Shown here: positions 18,719 through 28,499 of the stretch, in pieces
Numbering within the stretch: position 1 is the stretch's first letter
Layout: the number at the start of each line of letters is the position of its first letter
DNA from: Chryseobacterium suipulveris
GTDB lineage: Bacteria > Bacteroidota > Bacteroidia > Flavobacteriales > Weeksellaceae
Length of the DNA: 64,000 nucleotides
Assembly (NCBI RefSeq): GCF_022811685.1
Contig: NZ_CP094532.1
Location: 1,637,501-1,701,500, forward strand
Reading direction: 5' to 3'
Notes under the pieces: generated by a model
The model's database searches: none
The model's input: only the letters and a program-made list of their open reading frames with translations
What the model was told of the DNA's origin: nothing
Translations under genes and position numbers: made by a program

Positions 18719-19123
18719 TTAATACGGCGGGCGAATGTGTCCATAGTTCATCCCGGGAAGATCCTTTACTCCACCGGCTTTGCTCTCCTCGTTGTCCTGA
18801 AAATCTCTTTCAAGTTCCGTAGGCGCAAAAAATATTGTTTGATAACCCAAATATTCCTTATCCAAGTCCGGATCCCTGTCTGTTGTTGGATACTTGCCAA
18901 GTCGTACTTTTATACCTTTATCGCGGATTCCCATTTTTTCCATTTCATCCTCAATATAGTTAAGGTAGTCCTTCAGTACAGAAAGCTCAAAAATATATTC
19001 CCTTGAATCTGGTTTGTTTGCGGGCCTTTTGCTGTTAATCGCAACATAATTACTTGTATCGTACTCGTTTGCCAAAATGTGGCATCTTTCTGAACTGATC
19101 AGATGTTTGTCTAAATTGCTCAT
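18719..19123 (-). CDS. Conserved-looking hypothetical protein, first gene of a two-component operon
   Basis: 134 aa, soluble, charged, and not recognised as a named family. It starts MSNLDKHLISSERCHILANEYD, has a helical central part (YIFELSVLKDYLNYIEDEMEKMG) and ends in a Pro/Gly-rich tail with MNYGHIRPPY. It is encoded 5 nt upstream of the seven-helix membrane protein and so is co-transcribed with the kinase and regulator. A role in the signalling pathway is only suggested by context. Confidence 0.7.
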   Translation of the reverse strand: MSNLDKHLISSERCHILANEYDTSNYVAINSKRPANKPDSREYIFELSVLKDYLNYIEDEMEKMGIRDKGIKVRLGKYPTTDRDPDLDKEYLGYQTIFFAPTELERDFQDNEESKAGGVKDLPGMNYGHIRPPY

Positions 19124-19193
19124 GACTTATTTTTTTCTTCAAATTTACTCCATTACTTCAAATTAGGTTAGGGTGAAAACACCCAAAATTCAC

Positions 19194-19201
19194 TATATTT
19201 G
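19194..19201 (+). promoter_or_regulatory. -7 element upstream of the YggS-like gene
   Basis: TATATTTG matches TAnnTTTG and lies 79 nt before the ATG at 19280. The -33 element is not clear. Confidence 0.4.
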
Positions 19202-19279
19202 TAGAAACTTACTCTCAGACAGCGAAATTATTATCTTTTCGTCCTGTCTATAGGGTTTTGAACCAAGAAAATTCCCGCA

Positions 19280-19948
19280 ATGCAGAATCATTCTGAAACG
19301 ATAGAAAATTACAGAAATATTCTCTCGAAACTTCCCCCAAATGTCGAACTGGTCGCAGTCTCTAAAACTCACCCCGCTGAAATTATTCGACAGGTTTACG
19401 ATGAGGGACAAAGAGTCTTTGGCGAAAACAAAGTTCAGGAACTGGTCGAAAAACAGGCAGTATTGCCAAAAGATATTCGATGGCATCTTATCGGTCATCT
19501 TCAGACCAACAAGGTAAAGTACATCGCTGACTTTGTCGACACCATTCAAAGCGTCGATTCCGAAAAACTTTTATTAGAAATCAATAAACAGGCAGAGAAA
19601 CACCAAAGAAAAATAAAAGTTCTGCTCCAGATTAAAATCGCAGAGGAAGAAACAAAATTTGGTCTTGAAATCAGTGAGGCAAAAGAGCTTTTTCTTGATT
19701 ATCTGAATGGTAAGTTTCCCAATGTCGAAATTATAGGATTGATGGGAATGGCGACTTTTACCGATAACGAACAGCAACTGAGGAAGGAGTTTTCGGTTTT
19801 GAAGCAGGTTTTCGATAAACTGTCGCTGCAACGAGACCTTAAGACGCTGTCAATGGGAATGAGCAACGATTATCCGATCGCGATCTCATGCGGCGCCAAC
19901 TCCGTGAGAATTGGTTCGGCAATTTTTAGGCATAGAAATTATGCTTAA
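19280..19948 (+). CDS. YggS family pyridoxal-phosphate homeostasis protein
   Basis: 222-aa PLP-binding protein (YggS/PROSC/PLPBP), a TIM-barrel without known enzyme activity that buffers PLP. It contains VAVSKTHPAEIIRQVYDEGQ (Lys near residue 27 forms the Schiff base), FGENKVQELVEK, WHLIGHLQTNKVKYI and the phosphate-binding C-terminal SMGMSNDYPIAISCGANSVRIGSAIF. Length is typical. It is followed by a separate promoter for the NtrC-like gene. Confidence 0.94.
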   Translation: MQNHSETIENYRNILSKLPPNVELVAVSKTHPAEIIRQVYDEGQRVFGENKVQELVEKQAVLPKDIRWHLIGHLQTNKVKYIADFVDTIQSVDSEKLLLEINKQAEKHQRKIKVLLQIKIAEEETKFGLEISEAKELFLDYLNGKFPNVEIIGLMGMATFTDNEQQLRKEFSVLKQVFDKLSLQRDLKTLSMGMSNDYPIAISCGANSVRIGSAIFRHRNYA

Positions 19949-19950
19949 CT

Positions 19951-19980
19951 TTTGGGTACGATAATTGCTGGTTACTTTTG
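19951..19980 (+). promoter_or_regulatory. Promoter of the NtrC-like regulator
   Basis: TTTG (19951-19954), 18 nt, TACTTTTG (19973-19980): a textbook Bacteroidetes promoter. Because it lies downstream of or over the alternative start at 19965, it supports the ATG at 20022 as the true start of the next gene. Confidence 0.7.
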
Positions 19981-20021
19981 CGAAATCTATTCTAAATACA
20001 TCATTTTTATATCATTTTATC

Positions 20022-21206
20022 ATGCAGAAAATATTAATTGTCGAGGATGAAAAAAACATCTCTGGAGTATTGCACAGTATCTTATCCGACGAACTGGAAG
20101 ATTACGAAATTGTAGTTGCCGATGACGGTTTGGAAGGATACAAGCAAATCGAGAAAGAAGATTTTGCGTTGATACTCTCCGACATTAAGATGCCGAAACT
20201 TTCAGGTACTGAACTGCTGAAACAGGCATTGCAGATAAAGCCCGACTCCACTTTTGTGATGATTTCGGGACACGCCGATATCGATACAGCGGTAGATTGC
20301 TTAAAAGAAGGAGCGTACGATTTTATCTCTAAACCCATTGATATCAATCGACTGATTACGAGTGTGAAAAATGCGCTCGACAAAAAAATTCTCCAAAAGT
20401 CCAACCATTCCTTAAAGGTTGAAAATACGACGCTCAAAAAGAAAGTCAACAAAAAATACCAGATGATCGGCGAATCTCCTGCTTTGAAAAAAATCCAGGA
20501 TATGATTGAAAAAGTTGCCGCTTCTGATGCGCGGGTTTTGATTACAGGACCAAACGGTGCAGGTAAAGAACTCGTTGCGCACGCAATCCACGCGCAAAGC
20601 GACCGCAGTAAAGGACCGATGATCGAAGTCAATTGTGCGGCGATTCCATCGGAACTGATCGAGTCGGAACTTTTCGGACACGTGAAAGGAAGTTTTACAG
20701 GCGCCATTAAAGACAAACAGGGAAAATTTGAACTGGCCAACAATGGAACAATTTTTCTGGACGAGATCGGCGATATGTCGCTCATCGCGCAAGCAAAAGT
20801 TTTGAGAGCACTCCAGGAAAACAAGGTTTCACCCGTTGGAAGTGACAAGGAAATCAAAGTTGATGTACGTGTAGTTGCGGCAACCAACAAAAATATGCAG
20901 AACGAAATCGCAGCAGGAAAATTTAGGGAAGACCTTTACCACCGACTTTCAGTAATTGAAATCTACGTACCGCCTTTGGATGAAAGAAAAGAAGATATCA
21001 AACTTCTGGTAGAACATTTCTCGAAAATTATTTCTGAGGAACACGGTACTGCCGCAAAAACTTTTGACGACAAGGCAATCAAAGCTCTTGAAAATTTTTC
21101 ATGGACGGGAAATATCCGTGAGCTCAGAAACGTTGTGGAACGACTGATCATTCTTGGTTCAAATCCTGTAACTGCTGATGACGTGGCAAGTTTTGTGAGA
21201 AAATAA
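20022..21206 (+). CDS. NtrC-like response regulator with sigma-54 AAA+ domain, no DNA-binding domain
   Basis: 394 aa from the preferred ATG at 20022 (MQKILIVEDEKN); an upstream in-frame start at 19965 overlaps the promoter. The receiver (1-120) has the phospho-acceptor in LILSDIKMP. The AAA+ domain (about 145-370) has Walker A as GPNGAGKE rather than GESGTGKE, Walker B as GTIFLDEIGDM and the sigma-54 loop as GSFTGA instead of GAFTGA. The protein stops after NFSWTGNIRELRNVVERLIIL...VASFVRK, so the usual Fis-type HTH is missing. It should therefore act without sequence-specific DNA binding, or with a partner. Such short forms occur in Flavobacteria as far as I recall. Confidence 0.9.
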   Translation: MQKILIVEDEKNISGVLHSILSDELEDYEIVVADDGLEGYKQIEKEDFALILSDIKMPKLSGTELLKQALQIKPDSTFVMISGHADIDTAVDCLKEGAYDFISKPIDINRLITSVKNALDKKILQKSNHSLKVENTTLKKKVNKKYQMIGESPALKKIQDMIEKVAASDARVLITGPNGAGKELVAHAIHAQSDRSKGPMIEVNCAAIPSELIESELFGHVKGSFTGAIKDKQGKFELANNGTIFLDEIGDMSLIAQAKVLRALQENKVSPVGSDKEIKVDVRVVAATNKNMQNEIAAGKFREDLYHRLSVIEIYVPPLDERKEDIKLLVEHFSKIISEEHGTAAKTFDDKAIKALENFSWTGNIRELRNVVERLIILGSNPVTADDVASFVRK

Positions 21207-21243
21207 TTAACATAAAAAATATTAAACTGGAAAAAGTTTGCGG

Positions 21244-21251
21244 TATTTTTG
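21244..21251 (+). promoter_or_regulatory. -7 element of the MATE gene
   Basis: TATTTTTG, 24 nt before the ATG at 21276. It fits TAnnTTTG; the -33 element is weak. Confidence 0.45.
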
Positions 21252-21275
21252 CTGCAAATTTTTTTGTGATTATAG

Positions 21276-22637
21276 ATGGCTTTTCTAAATACTGAATATA
21301 CTAAAGCTTGCCTGAAACTCGCGCTTCCTGTAATGCTTACTCAAGTTGGGCAGGTTTCTGTAAACCTTTTCGACAATATCATCGTGGGCAAACTTTTGGG
21401 AGCACAAGCATTGGCGGCAGTTTCGCTCGGCAACGCGGTTTTCTTCTCCATTTTTGTTTTTGCGCTTGGTTTCTCATTTGCAATTCCGCCATTGGTTTCG
21501 GAGGCACATTCGCAGCACAGACACGAAACGATCAACTCCGTTTTCCGACACGGATTTGTGATCAATTTGGGAATCGGTTTATTATTAATGGTTCTGCTTT
21601 TTGCAGCAATGCCGCTGCTTTGGCATATGGATCAGCCGAAAGAAATCATTCCCGACACCATTTCTTTTCTCAGTATTATGACGCTTAGCATTCTTCCTTT
21701 TATGGTTTTCCAGACCTTTCGGGAGGTTTCGGAGGGACTTTCTTATACGATCGGAGTTACGAAGGCGACCATCATTGCAAATGTCATCAATGTCGCTTTA
21801 AACTATGTTTTCATTAAAGGGATGTTTGGTTTTCCGCCGATGGGTGTGAAAGGATCGGCACTGGCAAGTTTGATCGCGAGAATTTTTATGATGGTTTTCC
21901 TTTATTTTGTTTTACTCAGAGAGGAAAAAACAAGAGAATATGTAAAAGCTTTTTCGTTGAAGATTTCTCAATTTTCAAAATCAATGTTTGACAAGATGCT
22001 CAAACTCGGTTTCCCCACTGCATTACAGATGTTTTTTGAAGTCACGGCTTTTGCTGGTGCCGCTTTCATTTGTGGTTTGGTTTCCGCGCACGACATTGCA
22101 TCGCACCAAATTGCACTTTCTATGGCTTCATTTACCTTTAATCTCTGTGTCGGATTCAGTGTGGCATCGACCGTGATGATTGGCAGAAAACTTGGTGAAC
22201 AGCAATTTGTGGAGTTGAAGAAAGTCGGAATCAACAACCTGAAAATCGTGTTTATGTTTATGGTTTTCTGTGGTTTGATCTTTATTTTCGGAAGGCATGT
22301 TTTACCGACATTCTTTACCCAAAAAGAAGATGTAGATGTTATTCTTCTCGCATCGAAACTGCTGATTATTGCAGCATTATTTCAACTTTCAGATGGAATT
22401 CAAGTGGTTGCACTCGGTGCGTTGCGCGGGATTCAGGATGTGAAAATCCCCTCTATAATCACTTTCATCGCTTACTGGCTCATTACACTTCCGCTCGGAT
22501 ATTTTCTCACAGTTCCGATGAAAATGGGTGCTTTTGGAATGTGGATTGCGCTTGGTTTGGGATTGACGATTTCTGCAGTATTGCTGGTGATAAGATTTGT
22601 AAAACTATCGGAGAGAAAAATTGATTTTGCTAAATAA
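21276..22637 (+). CDS. MATE family multidrug/cation antiporter
   Basis: 453-aa inner-membrane protein with twelve predicted helices in two similar halves. The first begins ALPVMLTQVGQVSVNLFDNIIVGKLLGAQALAAVSLG, a clear MATE signature, and the second begins GFPTALQMFFEVTAFAGAAFICG. It exports drugs or metabolites in exchange for Na+ or H+. The gene is monocistronic, with a possible promoter at 21244-21251. The substrate cannot be predicted. Confidence 0.93.
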   Translation: MAFLNTEYTKACLKLALPVMLTQVGQVSVNLFDNIIVGKLLGAQALAAVSLGNAVFFSIFVFALGFSFAIPPLVSEAHSQHRHETINSVFRHGFVINLGIGLLLMVLLFAAMPLLWHMDQPKEIIPDTISFLSIMTLSILPFMVFQTFREVSEGLSYTIGVTKATIIANVINVALNYVFIKGMFGFPPMGVKGSALASLIARIFMMVFLYFVLLREEKTREYVKAFSLKISQFSKSMFDKMLKLGFPTALQMFFEVTAFAGAAFICGLVSAHDIASHQIALSMASFTFNLCVGFSVASTVMIGRKLGEQQFVELKKVGINNLKIVFMFMVFCGLIFIFGRHVLPTFFTQKEDVDVILLASKLLIIAALFQLSDGIQVVALGALRGIQDVKIPSIITFIAYWLITLPLGYFLTVPMKMGAFGMWIALGLGLTISAVLLVIRFVKLSERKIDFAK

Positions 22638-22757
22638 GATTTTCGAAGTAATTATTAAACCACTTAAAATCAATTATCTGTAAATTCTATTTAAAAGTTA
22701 AAATTAACATTAAACATTGTTTTTAGTAATATTTCGAGGTAACTGTGCAAGATGAAT

Positions 22758-22874
22758 TTATTTCAATTTTTCAAGCATTGTGCTTGCTTCTTCAGTAAAA
22801 TACCATGATACCTTTCCGGATGGTTTCTCTTCTAATAATCTTATTTTTCGGAATAATGAATTATCAAATTTCAA
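22758..22874 (-). pseudogene. Short coding-like remnant
   Basis: On the minus strand 38 codons from TTG 22874 to a TAA at 22758 read like a real protein end (FRKIRLLEEKPSGKVSWYF, then TEEASTMLEKLK). The frame is open further upstream but runs straight through the terminator hairpin of the RND operon, and there is no ATG or promoter. It is most likely the 3' end of a lost gene. I cannot name the family. Confidence 0.3.
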
Positions 22875-22876
22875 CG

Positions 22877-22909
22877 AAAAAACGCTCCGAATAACTCGAA
22901 GCGTTTTTT
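22877..22909 (-). terminator. Terminator of the RND efflux operon
   Basis: Symmetric hairpin AAAAAACGCT/AGCGTTTTTT with a 13-nt loop, 24 nt after the permease stop at 22933. The outer A/T runs make it potentially bidirectional. Confidence 0.85.
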
Positions 22910-22932
22910 CTAAAGTTTATAATTGAATTGAT

Positions 22933-25900
22933 TTAAAATTCCAACTCGTTTTCAGGATGCAGATGTTCGTAATCTGCGGTCATTTCTTTGTCGTAGTCGG
23001 TTTTGTCGTGTTTCCAGAAGCGGTCTTCAATTCTTACCACAATCAGATAAACCACCGGAACGATGATGAGCGTAAGGAATAATGAGGACAATAATCCACC
23101 GATAATTACAATCGCCAAACCGTTGTTCATTTCTGCAGCACCTCCCGTTGCCAAAGCGATCGGAAGCATCCCGAATACCATCGCAATCGTAGTCATGAGA
23201 ATCGGACGAAGCCTCGCTTTATTCGCCTGAATCAAGGCATTTTCAATTGTTTCACCGTGGTTGTGACGAACGTTGGCAAAATCTACAAGTAGAATCGCGT
23301 TTTTCGCAACAAGACCAATCAACATAATGATTCCGAGAATAGTGAAAATATTCAAACTGTTATTGGTAAGTCCGAGTGCCCAAAGCGCACCGATGAACGA
23401 TAACGGAATGGAAAACAGAACGATAAACGGCTTCACAAAATCGTCATACAGCACCACCATAATCATATAAACGAGCATAATTGCGGCAAGAAGTGCAACT
23501 CCCAAAGTTCCGAAACCTTCACTTTGGTTTTCCATATTTCCGCCCCAAACCCAGGAAACTCCGGCAGGTTTTTTCACCTCTTCCAGTTTGCTTTCCCATT
23601 CCTGTGCAACGCCACCGGTTGTTCTACCTACTACCTGCGCCTGAACCGTTACCGACGGCGATCTGTCGTATCTTTCGAGCAACGCCGGACCTGAGGAATA
23701 GTCGATGTCTGCAAACTGTGACAACTGAACTTTCTGTCCGTCAGGATTAGTAAACTCGATGTTTCTTACGTTGTCGATGCTGGTTCTATACGCTTCATCA
23801 AGAATGATATTGATGTCGTATTCGTTGTTTCCGGTTCTGAATTTATTGTCGGTATTTCCACTGAAAGCGGTTCTCAGCGTTTGCCCAACTGTTGCCACAT
23901 TCAGTCCTAATGATGCCATTTTATCACGGTCCACAGAAACTGCGATTTCCGGGTTTCCTTCTTCCACACTGAGTTTAATTTCGGAAGCACCGTCAATTTT
24001 TCTTAAAGTTTCCATCGCATCGTTGGCGTATTTCATCACATCTTCCTGTGTTGGACCAATTACCGTCAGTTGCAGCGGATCCATTTCAGCACCCATAAAT
24101 CCAACCGGAACTGTGGTGATTTTTGCACCGACCAATTCTCTTTCCAACTCTCTTTTCAGTCTCGCAGCATATACTTTTGTCGGTTCGCCGATTTCGCGTT
24201 TATCAATCAGTTTTACGTTGATTTCCGATTTGTAGTTCGTGCTTTGCATATCGCCCATTCCTCCCGAAACCTGTCCAACAGAAGTGATCATTCTTGTAAT
24301 TTCAGGTCTTTTAGCCAGGAATTTTTCGGCTTTCTGCGTCATGAAGTTGGTTTCTTCAATCGACACATCTTTCGGTAATTCTATTTGAACCAAAAATTCA
24401 CTTTTATCATTTCCGGGGAAGAAATCGGAACCGATGTAACCGCCCGCTACCATTGCAATTGCACTCACAAAAAGTAAAAATGTGATGATGAACGTTTTGA
24501 TTTTATTTACCAAACTCCATCTCAGAATCCGCTCCACTAAATGTGTAAACCAGGTAAGACCTTCTTCAAATTTGTGAATGATTTTTCCAAAAAACGAGGT
24601 TTTGCTTATCACATCCAGTCTTCCGTAGCGCGAAAACAGCCATGGAACGACCGAAAACGATACCAATAATGAAAGTAAAGTCGCGATTACCACCACCATT
24701 GCAAACTGTTTGATGATGTTGGAAACCATCCCCGTGCTCAGCGCAATCGGAAGGAAAACCACCACAATTACCATCGTAATCGCCACTACCGTAAACCCAA
24801 TTTCCTTGGCTCCGTCGTAGGCCGCACGCACTTTATTTTTGCCCATTTCCATGTGTCGGTGAATGTTCTCGATTACCACAATTGCGTCGTCCACAAGGAT
24901 ACCAACCACGAGCGACATCCCGAGAAGCGACATCAGGTTCAAACTGTAACCGAGCAAGTGAATTCCGATAAACGTTGCAATTAATGAAGTTGGAATTGCC
25001 ACCATTACAATCACCGCATTTCGGAATGAATGAAGGAAAAACAGCATGACAAAAGCAACCAGTCCAATCGCAATCATCAAGTCTTTGATAACGGCATTTG
25101 CGGCTTCAAGAGTAAAAATAGATGTGTCGTTTGCAATTTGCAGTTGAACATTTCTGTCTTTATATTGTTCCTGAACGGAAGCAATTTTCTCCTGAACCAG
25201 TTCGGAAACCTCCACAGCATTGGCTTCAGTCTGTTTGATGACCTGAAGCATAATGGTATTTTCCTGGTCGATTCTTGCGATTTTATCAACTTTTTTCTGA
25301 GTATCCTGAACTTCGGCAATATCTGAAAGGCGGATATTCTGTCCGTTTTTCGAAGAAATCGTCATGTTTCTCAACTGATCTACGGAAGTAATTTTTCCGG
25401 AAAGACGAATCAAAGTTGAATTTTCTCTCGTTTTAAGGTTTCCGGTTGGGAAATCGAGGTTAGACATGGCAATAATCTGCTGCACTTGCGGAATTGAAAG
25501 TCCGTAACCCTGCAATTTATTTTGGTCAAGATTAATACGGATTTCACGCTCCTGTCCACCGATTATATTCACCTGTGCCACACCCGGAATTCTCGAAAGT
25601 TCGGGCTGAATTCTTTGGTCGATAAGGTCGTAAAGTTCGCCTTCAGTAAGGTTTGCCGTTACACCCATCGTCACAATCGGCATATCGTCGAGTGAAAACT
25701 GCGACAGTGATGGCTCATCGATATCCTCCGGAAGTTCGGAACGGATGGCGTTGATTTTCCGCTGAGCGTCGTTCAAAGCGTAATCGACGTCGGCATCATT
25801 ATTAAATTCCACAATCACTACGGATAAACTTTCGTAGGATTTACTCATAATTTTCTTCACGCCTTCGAGTTTCGAAACGGCGTCTTCCACCTTTCGGGAA

Positions 25901-26088
25901 ACGGTGCTTTCTACCTCTGCAGGCGATGCTCCGGGATAAACTGTCGCCACGGTTACTACTTTAATCTCCATTTTCGGGATCAGTTCGTAACTCAACTGGC
26001 TGTAACTGAAGAGTCCACCGATAATCATGAGTGCGAGCACTACGATTACCAAACTCGGTCGTTTTATCGATACTTCTGCTAATTTCAT
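22933..26088 (-). CDS. RND efflux permease (AcrB/HAE-1 type)
   Basis: 1051-aa proton-driven inner-membrane pump of a tripartite efflux system. The N-terminal helix and porter start are typical (SIKRPSLVIVVLALMIIGGLFSYSQLSYELIPKME, read in two parts). A large periplasmic loop is followed by helix 4 with VGILVDDAIVVIENIHRHME (proton-relay Asp pair). The second half has GLVAKNAILLVDFANVR and ARLRPILMTTIAMVFGMLPIALATG. Length is normal. It is the last of four co-oriented genes (tetR, tolC, adaptor, permease) and is 19 nt from the adaptor gene. Transcription ends at the hairpin 22877-22909. Drug specificity is not deducible. Confidence 0.95.
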   Translation of the reverse strand: MKLAEVSIKRPSLVIVVLALMIIGGLFSYSQLSYELIPKMEIKVVTVATVYPGASPAEVESTVSRKVEDAVSKLEGVKKIMSKSYESLSVVIVEFNNDADVDYALNDAQRKINAIRSELPEDIDEPSLSQFSLDDMPIVTMGVTANLTEGELYDLIDQRIQPELSRIPGVAQVNIIGGQEREIRINLDQNKLQGYGLSIPQVQQIIAMSNLDFPTGNLKTRENSTLIRLSGKITSVDQLRNMTISSKNGQNIRLSDIAEVQDTQKKVDKIARIDQENTIMLQVIKQTEANAVEVSELVQEKIASVQEQYKDRNVQLQIANDTSIFTLEAANAVIKDLMIAIGLVAFVMLFFLHSFRNAVIVMVAIPTSLIATFIGIHLLGYSLNLMSLLGMSLVVGILVDDAIVVIENIHRHMEMGKNKVRAAYDGAKEIGFTVVAITMVIVVVFLPIALSTGMVSNIIKQFAMVVVIATLLSLLVSFSVVPWLFSRYGRLDVISKTSFFGKIIHKFEEGLTWFTHLVERILRWSLVNKIKTFIITFLLFVSAIAMVAGGYIGSDFFPGNDKSEFLVQIELPKDVSIEETNFMTQKAEKFLAKRPEITRMITSVGQVSGGMGDMQSTNYKSEINVKLIDKREIGEPTKVYAARLKRELERELVGAKITTVPVGFMGAEMDPLQLTVIGPTQEDVMKYANDAMETLRKIDGASEIKLSVEEGNPEIAVSVDRDKMASLGLNVATVGQTLRTAFSGNTDNKFRTGNNEYDINIILDEAYRTSIDNVRNIEFTNPDGQKVQLSQFADIDYSSGPALLERYDRSPSVTVQAQVVGRTTGGVAQEWESKLEEVKKPAGVSWVWGGNMENQSEGFGTLGVALLAAIMLVYMIMVVLYDDFVKPFIVLFSIPLSFIGALWALGLTNNSLNIFTILGIIMLIGLVAKNAILLVDFANVRHNHGETIENALIQANKARLRPILMTTIAMVFGMLPIALATGGAAEMNNGLAIVIIGGLLSSLFLTLIIVPVVYLIVVRIEDRFWKHDKTDYDKEMTADYEHLHPENELEF

Positions 26089-26107
26089 TTGGTATTTTTA
26101 TCGGTGA

Positions 26108-27163
26108 TTATTTCAGAACTCTAACTTTGGTTTTATCCAAAAGATTGATCTGTCCGCTGGTTACAACCTGGTCGCCGGCTTTCAGTCCGCTGATGATTTC
26201 TACTTTGTCGCCATAGTTGGTTCCACTCTGAACTTTTGTTAAAAATGCAGTGTTATTTCTCACTACAAAAACCTGATTGTCGCTCACACTTCCTACAAAC
26301 GCATCACGCGGAACGGTAAGCACATTGGCGGTTCCGGCTCTGTTGAAGGTCGCGGTTCCATACATTCCTGCTTTCAGTTTGTTGAATGAATTCTGCACGG
26401 TAATTTCCACTGGGAATTTCAATGCTCCGGATGCTGTTGGTGCGATAAAAGTGATTCTTCCGTCGAGATCGCCCTCAATTACATCAGGCTTCACTTTTAC
26501 AGTATTTCCAAGGGAAAGTTGAGTGACCAATGACTGATCTACATCCACTTTCAGTTTTACTGCAGAAATATCTACCACTTCCACAATCGGAGATCCTGGA
26601 CCAACGACGCTACCAACTTCCACAAATTTCTGATTCACAATTCCGCTCACTTTAGAAATGATATTGGTGTCTCCTGAAACCAAATTTGCAGATTGAAGTT
26701 GTGCTCTCGCATTTTTCACCTGAAGTCTTGCCTGATCAAGTTGTAACGCCGTAACTCCACCGGTTTTATATGCCATTTCGTAACGGTTAAGCGCTGCCAC
26801 GGCATTATCCAAATTCGCTCTGGCGCTGGTTACATTTACGTTTACTTTGTCGCCTGCGAGTTTCCCGATGCTTTGTCCGGCACGCACATAACTTCCCTCT
26901 TTTACGTAAAGTGCGATTAACTGACCACCCATTTCCGGGGAAATCATGGCTTGTCTGTTCGGCAGAAAAGTTCCGTTTACCGCAAACTCACCGCTGATTT
27001 CTTCGGCTGCAACTGTGGCCGTTCTTACCTGCACATCTTTGTTGGTTTCGGCAACTACGGCAACGTGCGCTTCGTTTTTCTTTTTGTTGTTTTGAAGGAT
27101 GAGGAAAAAGATTGCCCCGATTGCCAAAACAGCCAATATACTGATGATTGTATTCTTTTTCAT
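26108..27163 (-). CDS. RND efflux periplasmic adaptor (MFP)
   Basis: 351-aa membrane-fusion protein. The N-terminal anchor is TIISILAVLAIGAIFFLIL with no lipobox Cys, so it is membrane-anchored. A barrel-sandwich half (GGQLIALYVKEGSYVRAGQSIGKL), an alpha-hairpin (residues 115-165) and the second half (VSGIVNQKFVEVGSVVGPGSPI) follow. The C-terminal beta-barrel and membrane-proximal domain end with SGLKAGDQVVTSGQINLLD. It bridges the pump and the TolC-like channel encoded on either side and is 1 nt from the tolC-like gene. Confidence 0.94.
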   Translation of the reverse strand: MKKNTIISILAVLAIGAIFFLILQNNKKKNEAHVAVVAETNKDVQVRTATVAAEEISGEFAVNGTFLPNRQAMISPEMGGQLIALYVKEGSYVRAGQSIGKLAGDKVNVNVTSARANLDNAVAALNRYEMAYKTGGVTALQLDQARLQVKNARAQLQSANLVSGDTNIISKVSGIVNQKFVEVGSVVGPGSPIVEVVDISAVKLKVDVDQSLVTQLSLGNTVKVKPDVIEGDLDGRITFIAPTASGALKFPVEITVQNSFNKLKAGMYGTATFNRAGTANVLTVPRDAFVGSVSDNQVFVVRNNTAFLTKVQSGTNYGDKVEIISGLKAGDQVVTSGQINLLDKTKVRVLK

Positions 27164-27164
27164 T

Positions 27165-28499
27165 TTAGTTTAATTCGTTTAATGTTCTGAGTTTTCCCTG
27201 AGATTTTAATAGTTCTATTTCGGCAAGTTTATAATCTAACTTGGCTTTTGTAAGGTTGTTTTTGGCTTCGGTAAGGTCGCGCTCGGCATCCAGAATATCG
27301 TTCAGAGTTGCCAAACCGTATTGGTAATTGCTTCTTGTATTTTTAAGCACTTCTTCCGCCAGATTCACGTTTTCTTCCTGAGTGCGAATCATCGTCATAT
27401 TGTTTTCCAAAAGGGTTACGGCGTTTTTGTGCGCTAAATCCAATCCGAGTTTGGTTTCGCGTAAATCGGCTTCTGCTTTTAAGATTTCAATTTTGTTGAG
27501 TTCAACTCTCGATTTTGTTGCAAATCCATTGAAAATCGGCACATGAATATTTAATCCAATACTCGACATATCGGACCAATAGACTCCGTTTTTTTCACCA
27601 TTCCACCAAGGAAATTTTGCACCCTGACCAAGAAACCCGTAATTCGCAGCCAATGAAACCACCGGATAATACTGGGCTTCACTTGCTTTTTTCTGCCATT
27701 CCAAAAGTTCGAGTTGCTTGTTCATCAACTTAATTTCGGTGCGGTCGTCGAGATTGGCATCATATCCTAAAACTGATGGATCAAAGGTTTGCTCAGGAAG
27801 TTCGATTTCATTATTCATATCCATTCCTATCATGAATTTCAATGCATTTTCTGAAAGTTGAACCGCGTTATCCGTTTGCTGAACTGCTGAATTCACGTTA
27901 TTTCGTGCCACAACTACTCTATCATAATCGATTTTTCGGGCAAGTCCGGCATCATACAAACCTTTGATGATTTTGATGGTTTGGTCGGTAATTTTCAGAT
28001 TCGATTTCGCATTTTCGTTCATCTGCTCTGCCTGATACACCTGAAAATAAGCATTTGCCACTTTTTCGATAATCTGCTCTTCGGTTAGTTGGGCATTAAT
28101 CAGATAAAATTCTTTGGTAGATCTCGCTGCTTTCAAACCTGTAAAAACCGACTGGTTGAAGAGTTGCTGCTGCAATTGAATCATATTGCTGGAAGTCCAT
28201 CTTTGTCCGAACGACACCTTCACCTGCTGTCCCGGAGCACCGAACATTTCGCCCGGCAAAACCGTTTCCTGCAAGAGCGGATTGTAAGCCGTATTGCTGT
28301 TGAACGAGATGTTTGGGTAAGCGTTCGCCTTCACTTCGGCAATCTGCGCATCACCTCTTCGGATGTTGAGTCTTGCTTTTTCTGCTTCTGCTTTGTGTTC
28401 CAGGGCGTGAGCAATGGCTTCAGGCAACGTGAGCACCTGCACTTCCTGCGCCTGAAACAGTCCTCCGCAAAGAACAAGACCGATTAATAATTTCTTCAT
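27165..28499 (-). CDS. TolC family outer-membrane efflux protein
   Basis: 444 aa with an N-terminal signal peptide (KKLLIGLVLCGGLFQAQ) and two OEP repeats of long coiled helices (ALEHKAEAEKARLNIRRGDAQIAE and NLAEEVLKNTRSNYQYGLATLNDILDAERDL as parts). The GLATLNDILDA segment is the conserved hairpin region. It forms the outer-membrane channel of the tripartite pump. Its first base is the last base of the tetR stop codon (TAATG), so translation is coupled. Confidence 0.94.
   Translation of the reverse strand: MKKLLIGLVLCGGLFQAQEVQVLTLPEAIAHALEHKAEAEKARLNIRRGDAQIAEVKANAYPNISFNSNTAYNPLLQETVLPGEMFGAPGQQVKVSFGQRWTSSNMIQLQQQLFNQSVFTGLKAARSTKEFYLINAQLTEEQIIEKVANAYFQVYQAEQMNENAKSNLKITDQTIKIIKGLYDAGLARKIDYDRVVVARNNVNSAVQQTDNAVQLSENALKFMIGMDMNNEIELPEQTFDPSVLGYDANLDDRTEIKLMNKQLELLEWQKKASEAQYYPVVSLAANYGFLGQGAKFPWWNGEKNGVYWSDMSSIGLNIHVPIFNGFATKSRVELNKIEILKAEADLRETKLGLDLAHKNAVTLLENNMTMIRTQEENVNLAEEVLKNTRSNYQYGLATLNDILDAERDLTEAKNNLTKAKLDYKLAEIELLKSQGKLRTLNELN

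Noticed and set aside
19965..20021. Upstream start for the NtrC-like gene
   Set aside because: The region overlaps a strong TTTG-18-TACTTTTG promoter, and the receiver domain begins naturally at ATG 20022.
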